Shown here: positions 61,115 to 64,000 of the stretch, one piece after another
Position numbering within the stretch: position 1 is the first letter of the stretch
Layout of the letters: each line of letters opens with the position of its first letter
Assembly (NCBI GenBank): GCA_019420505.1
Contig: JAHZHC010000019.1
Coordinates: forward strand, 3,736 to 67,735
Direction of reading: 5' to 3'
Source: Ruminococcus sp.
GTDB lineage: Bacteria > Bacillota > Clostridia > Oscillospirales > Ruminococcaceae
DNA: 64,000 bases
The notes under the pieces: model-generated
What the model was told of the DNA's origin: nothing
The model's database searches: none
The model's input: only the letters and a program-made list of their open reading frames with translations
Translations under genes and position numbers: made by a program

Positions 61115-62137
61115 TTGAAAAAGATGTTAGCTTCCTTTTTATCTTTTATTACGGTAATAATGATTTTCTCGTTAAATGCCGCCGCACAGACAGAATATGA
61201 GGAGATAAAAACTGATACGCCTCCTGAAATACTGTTTCTTGGGGATTCAATTGCTACAGGTTACGGACTTGATGGTTATAAAAGCGGAAAAGAAAACTGT
61301 GAATCTTATGCGAACATTCTCGCATATAAATATGCCAATCAGCTTAAAGGCAAATGTAAAACAGCAATGAAAAATTCAGCCATTGACGGTCAGACTTCGA
61401 GTGAACTTTTAAGCGGATTAAATCACGGAATTTATGATGAAGATTTAAGAAATTCTGATGCAGTTATCATATCAATTGGCGGAAATGATCTGCTTACTGT
61501 TCTTTGGGATTTTGTTTCTGATAATTTTAATATTAATTTTAACGACAGCTATACCGAAAATCAGGAAAATAATCTTGACTTCACTCAGATAATTCAATCT
61601 ATTACGTCTTTAAGTTCAAAAATAGACCACAATTTAAAAAGCTTTGATTCAAATTTAGCACAAATTGCAAAATATATAAAAAACAAAAGTAATGGTATTC
61701 TAATTATACAAACACTATATAACCCTTTTGATCAGTTAGGACAGGAACAAGTCAAAGAATTTATTGCTGATAAAATAAAAGCTTTAAACTCCTCAATTGA
61801 AGCCCATAAAAATGATTCAGAAGCAAATTATATTGTAGCTGATGTATATTCTGAATTTTACGGCAAGGGAAATGAACTTACACGAATCAGCAGTATGGAT
61901 ATTCACCCCAATCAGCAAGGGCATAAAGTTATTGCACAATGCGTTGATAAGACTATAGGCACAGAAAAATATACTTATTTGATTGAAAAATCTGATACTG
62001 CTGTACAAAGCAACAATATAAGGAAAAACAGCAATCAAAAAGTTATTTTTGCCGCATTAGTATGTATCGGAATTATTGTTGTAATTATCTCAGTTATCGG
62101 AATACTGAAAATGAAATCCCGCAAACAAGGAGAATAA
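61115..62137 (+). CDS. Exported SGNH/GDSL-family hydrolase with C-terminal membrane anchor
   Basis: A TTG at 61115 sits 8 bases after ggagag, giving MKKMLASFLSFITVIMIF, a clear signal peptide. The mature domain has the SGNH blocks EILFLGDSIATGYGL (Ser nucleophile), NSAIDGQTSSEL, IISIGGNDLL (block III) and MDIHPNQQGH (catalytic Asp-x-x-His). A C-terminal helix (residues about 310-332) followed by KSRKQGE anchors it in the membrane. Probably a surface esterase acting on glycans or lipids. One base separates it from the YfcE gene. Confidence 0.9.
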   Translation: MKKMLASFLSFITVIMIFSLNAAAQTEYEEIKTDTPPEILFLGDSIATGYGLDGYKSGKENCESYANILAYKYANQLKGKCKTAMKNSAIDGQTSSELLSGLNHGIYDEDLRNSDAVIISIGGNDLLTVLWDFVSDNFNINFNDSYTENQENNLDFTQIIQSITSLSSKIDHNLKSFDSNLAQIAKYIKNKSNGILIIQTLYNPFDQLGQEQVKEFIADKIKALNSSIEAHKNDSEANYIVADVYSEFYGKGNELTRISSMDIHPNQQGHKVIAQCVDKTIGTEKYTYLIEKSDTAVQSNNIRKNSNQKVIFAALVCIGIIVVIISVIGILKMKSRKQGE

Positions 62138-62138
62138 A

Positions 62139-62654
62139 ATGAAATTAATGATTGCATCTGACATACATGGTTCAGCTTATTATTGTAAAAAAATGATTAA
62201 TGCTTTTGAAGAACATCAAGCAGAAAAATTAATACTTTTAGGTGATATTTTATACCATGGCCCAAGAAATGAACTGCCTCGTGAATATTCACCAAAAGAA
62301 ACGGCAGCCATGCTTAACTCATTAAAAAACAATATAATATGTGTCAGAGGCAACTGTGACAGCGAAGTTGATCAAATGATGCTGAACTTCCCTATTTTAG
62401 CGGATTATGCTTTGATTTATGCAGATGGTTTAAATATGTTTGCCACCCATGGCCACTTATATAATAATGATAATCTCCCGCCTTTAAATAACGGAGATAT
62501 TTTATTACACGGCCATACTCACATCCCCATAATAAAAGACATGGGAACATACATGTATATCAACCCCGGCTCAGTTTCAATACCAAAAGAAAATTCAGAA
62601 CATAGCTATCTCACTATAGAAAACGGGGAATTTATTTTACATGCTCTCAAATAA
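62139..62654 (+). CDS. YfcE-family metallophosphodiesterase
   Basis: 171 residues with the calcineurin-like signature: MKLMIASDIHGSAYY, LILLGDILYHGPRN, VRGNCDSEVD, FATHGHLYN and LLHGHTHIP. The GNCD motif supports the YfcE subgroup, phosphodiesterases with metal-dependent activity. Ribosome site aaggag lies within the end of the upstream hydrolase gene, so the two are translated together. Confidence 0.93.
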   Translation: MKLMIASDIHGSAYYCKKMINAFEEHQAEKLILLGDILYHGPRNELPREYSPKETAAMLNSLKNNIICVRGNCDSEVDQMMLNFPILADYALIYADGLNMFATHGHLYNNDNLPPLNNGDILLHGHTHIPIIKDMGTYMYINPGSVSIPKENSEHSYLTIENGEFILHALK

Positions 62655-62760
62655 TGTCTTGATAGTTTTCAACGTGGCATTTTTAGTGGAGATTGTGCTT
62701 ATCAGCATATGCTTTTGCTGTTATTGTCAGAGCGATAAAACGAGAGTTATCGAGATGTAA
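62641..62760 (+). CDS. Possible small membrane protein of 39 residues
   Basis: ATG 62641 overlaps the end of the YfcE gene by 14 bases in another frame. The product has one hydrophobic helix (LIVFNVAFLVEIVLISICF), then CCYCQSDKTRVIEM. A gggga lies 11 bases upstream. Too short for a statistical gene call; its overlap suggests translational coupling. It may equally be chance. Confidence 0.3.
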   Translation: MLSNNVLIVFNVAFLVEIVLISICFCCYCQSDKTRVIEM

Positions 62761-62897
62761 ATTTTATTTTACATGCATGTAAAAGGATTTTGATATGCTT
62801 TTTATATAACGTAAAAACTGTTTTGTAGACATATGAACATAGATTTTGTACAATAAGTATGCTTTCGGAAGCAGAAAATAAAATTGGTGGTGTAAGC

Positions 62898-63536
62898 ATG
62901 GAAATAGGAATTAAGCTCAAAATTGCACGAACTAACAAAAGAATGACTCAAGAGAAAGTGGCCGAAGTTCTTGGTGTTAGTAGGCAGACAATTTCAAACT
63001 GGGAGAATAATAAATCATATCCAGATATTGTTAGTGTGATTAAAATGAGCGATATCTATTCCGTAAGTCTTGATCACCTTCTTAAGGAGGAAAAATCTAT
63101 GAATCACAATTATCGGGAGTTTTTGGAGGAAAGTACAAACACGGTTAAAGCCAAACGAAGATTGGAGAAAATAGCACTGTTTTCAGCCTATTTTTTTGTT
63201 TGGTCCATTGCTATGGTGGTTTTTTGGCTGGTAAAAAAACCTGTGCCATCTGAATTTTATGTTGTTATTAGGTGGATATTGTTACCTTTGGTTTCATTGG
63301 CTACTACGATATTTATTGCCAAAAATAATTATTGGGGAAAAGGAAACTGGTTTGCTGTCCTAATCGCAGCAATAACTTACCTTACAGTTCCATATACCAA
63401 ATTTATTGAAACGTCAGGTGCTGTAACATATACATTTCGTTTTCCAAATTGGGGTTTCATGATAATTGGTATCATTGTTGCATCATGCGGTATTGGTATT
63501 GGTTCTTTTTGTAACAGAAAGATAAAAGAGAAATAA
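62898..63536 (+). CDS. XRE-family HTH regulator with membrane domain
   Basis: ATG 62898 follows ggtggtg. The 212-residue protein opens with an HTH (IGIKLKIARTNKRMTQEKVAEVLGVSRQTISNWENNKSYPD; core VAEVLGVSRQTISNWE), residues 4-58. After a linker, four hydrophobic segments follow from residue 95 to the end. Such one-component regulators with membrane segments occur often in Firmicutes and commonly control adjacent transport or resistance genes. Here none is adjacent downstream within the window. Ligand unknown. Confidence 0.87.
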   Translation: MEIGIKLKIARTNKRMTQEKVAEVLGVSRQTISNWENNKSYPDIVSVIKMSDIYSVSLDHLLKEEKSMNHNYREFLEESTNTVKAKRRLEKIALFSAYFFVWSIAMVVFWLVKKPVPSEFYVVIRWILLPLVSLATTIFIAKNNYWGKGNWFAVLIAAITYLTVPYTKFIETSGAVTYTFRFPNWGFMIIGIIVASCGIGIGSFCNRKIKEK

Positions 63537-63674
63537 TAAAATCAAATTCAATTTTACAAAGGAATTGTCAGATTCCCATTTGTCTGCATTAGCACATAGG
63601 TATAACTGAGTCATAACAAAGGTTACATGGTCGGTGAGCAATCTCCGGCCATGTTTGATTCATAGCCGATAACT

Positions 63675-63716
63675 AAAGTTTGGGAGACACTTCTTTACGA
63701 AGTGCCTCCCAACTAA
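63675..63716 (-). terminator. Hairpin terminator after the DUF4317-like gene
   Basis: On the minus strand gttgggaggcacttc-gtaaa-gaagtgtctcccaaac, just after the stop codon at 63729. Confidence 0.7.
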
Positions 63717-63728
63717 GCCGTTTTTACT

Positions 63729-64000
63729 TTATTCTATTGTTGCAGATATTCCGTTAACTGATATTTCCGGATCATCAAGGTCAATAATAAGACATTTTTT
63801 GCCGTCAATTATTTCTGTTCTTACTTTATCAACAGCTTCTTTGCTTATGTTCACTGTAATGCTTGGAACGCTCAGAACAGTTTTTCTCTCCAACAAATTT
63901 ACTGCTTTAAGAGATTTATCCCCCATAGCATTTTCATATACCTTAGGCAGATGTTCAAGCTTTTCCTGGCTTACTCCCGATTCCCATAATATTGAGGACA
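63729..64000 (-). CDS. DUF4317-like protein, C-terminal part
   Basis: The frame is open to the right edge and has no start in the window, so it is truncated by the window. The visible 89 residues include ILWESGVSQEKLEHLPKVYE, LLERKTVLSVPSITVNISKE and the ending CLIIDLDDPEISVNG. These resemble the C-terminal end of DUF4317 proteins, common in gut Firmicutes and of unknown function. The family match is by recollection. Confidence 0.5.
   Translation of the reverse strand, partial: SSILWESGVSQEKLEHLPKVYENAMGDKSLKAVNLLERKTVLSVPSITVNISKEAVDKVRTEIIDGKKCLIIDLDDPEISVNGISATIE

Noticed and set aside
1..64000. CRISPR arrays or cas genes, rRNA operons, insertion-sequence transposases
   Set aside because: Looked for regular repeats with spacers, rRNA signatures and transposase motifs; none was seen.

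Overview
The window is AT-rich, densely packed DNA from a low-GC Gram-positive bacterium, most likely a gut Clostridia of the Ruminococcus/Oscillospiraceae type. Indicators are an IreB-family protein, YlmC/YmxH and Spo0A-like sporulation-family proteins, a lysine riboswitch and a T-box leader, [FeFe]-hydrogenase maturases, a DUF4317-like gene, threonine-rich zinc-ribbon membrane proteins, and many perfectly spaced TTGACA-17-TATAAT promoters. This is inferred from gene content only; no rRNA gene is present.

Region by region. Positions 1-4530 look like one end of an integrated element: a frame-broken gene, a zinc-ribbon/SHOCT protein, a zinc-ribbon membrane protein, a tyrosine recombinase, and two short minus-strand transcription units with their own promoters and terminators. 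It abuts the 3' end of the tmRNA gene, a classic integration target; smpB follows. 5.5-15 kb holds a secreted polysaccharide deacetylase, manA, a ROK glucokinase, ilvD and the pyrimidine run pyrC-pyrF-pyrK-pyrD. Immediately after pyrD lies a roughly 440-bp non-coding segment flanked by an 11-bp direct repeat. 15.3-18.7 kb (minus) holds hydrogenase maturation (TM1266-like regulator, hydE, hydG) plus an ArsC/Spx-like protein, behind a strong promoter and a leader with a tandem motif and an intrinsic terminator. 18.8-22 kb carries a Spo0A-like protein with a degenerate receiver, YlmC/YmxH, and rpsB-tsf. 22-31.8 kb (minus) holds an SPFH/NfeD pair, pyrB with a PyrI-like zinc tail, rnmV, holA, comEC, three tRNAs (His, Arg, Gly), a VTT-domain protein, a membrane protein, a J-domain protein and a DUF5685-like protein.

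The least ordinary locus is 31.9-38.6 kb (minus). A cassette of one small exported protein plus two MacB/FtsX-like permeases occurs twice in tandem, with a single ATPase gene at the downstream end. The two exported proteins have identical 31-residue signal peptides and nearly identical 200-bp promoter-leader DNA, but very different mature parts. This pattern fits an exported-peptide and ABC-transporter system under diversifying selection (bacteriocin-like, toxin/immunity or envelope-stress). Its function is unknown.

The rest is mainly housekeeping: gltB-gltD, a DUF2935 protein, an O-acetyltransferase, lysine-riboswitch-controlled asd-dapA-dapB, queA-PAS-tgt-mntP, a HAD phosphatase, an acyl-CoA synthetase, T-box-controlled pheS-pheT, ireB, an SGNH hydrolase, a YfcE phosphodiesterase, an XRE-family membrane regulator, and a partial DUF4317-like gene at the right edge.
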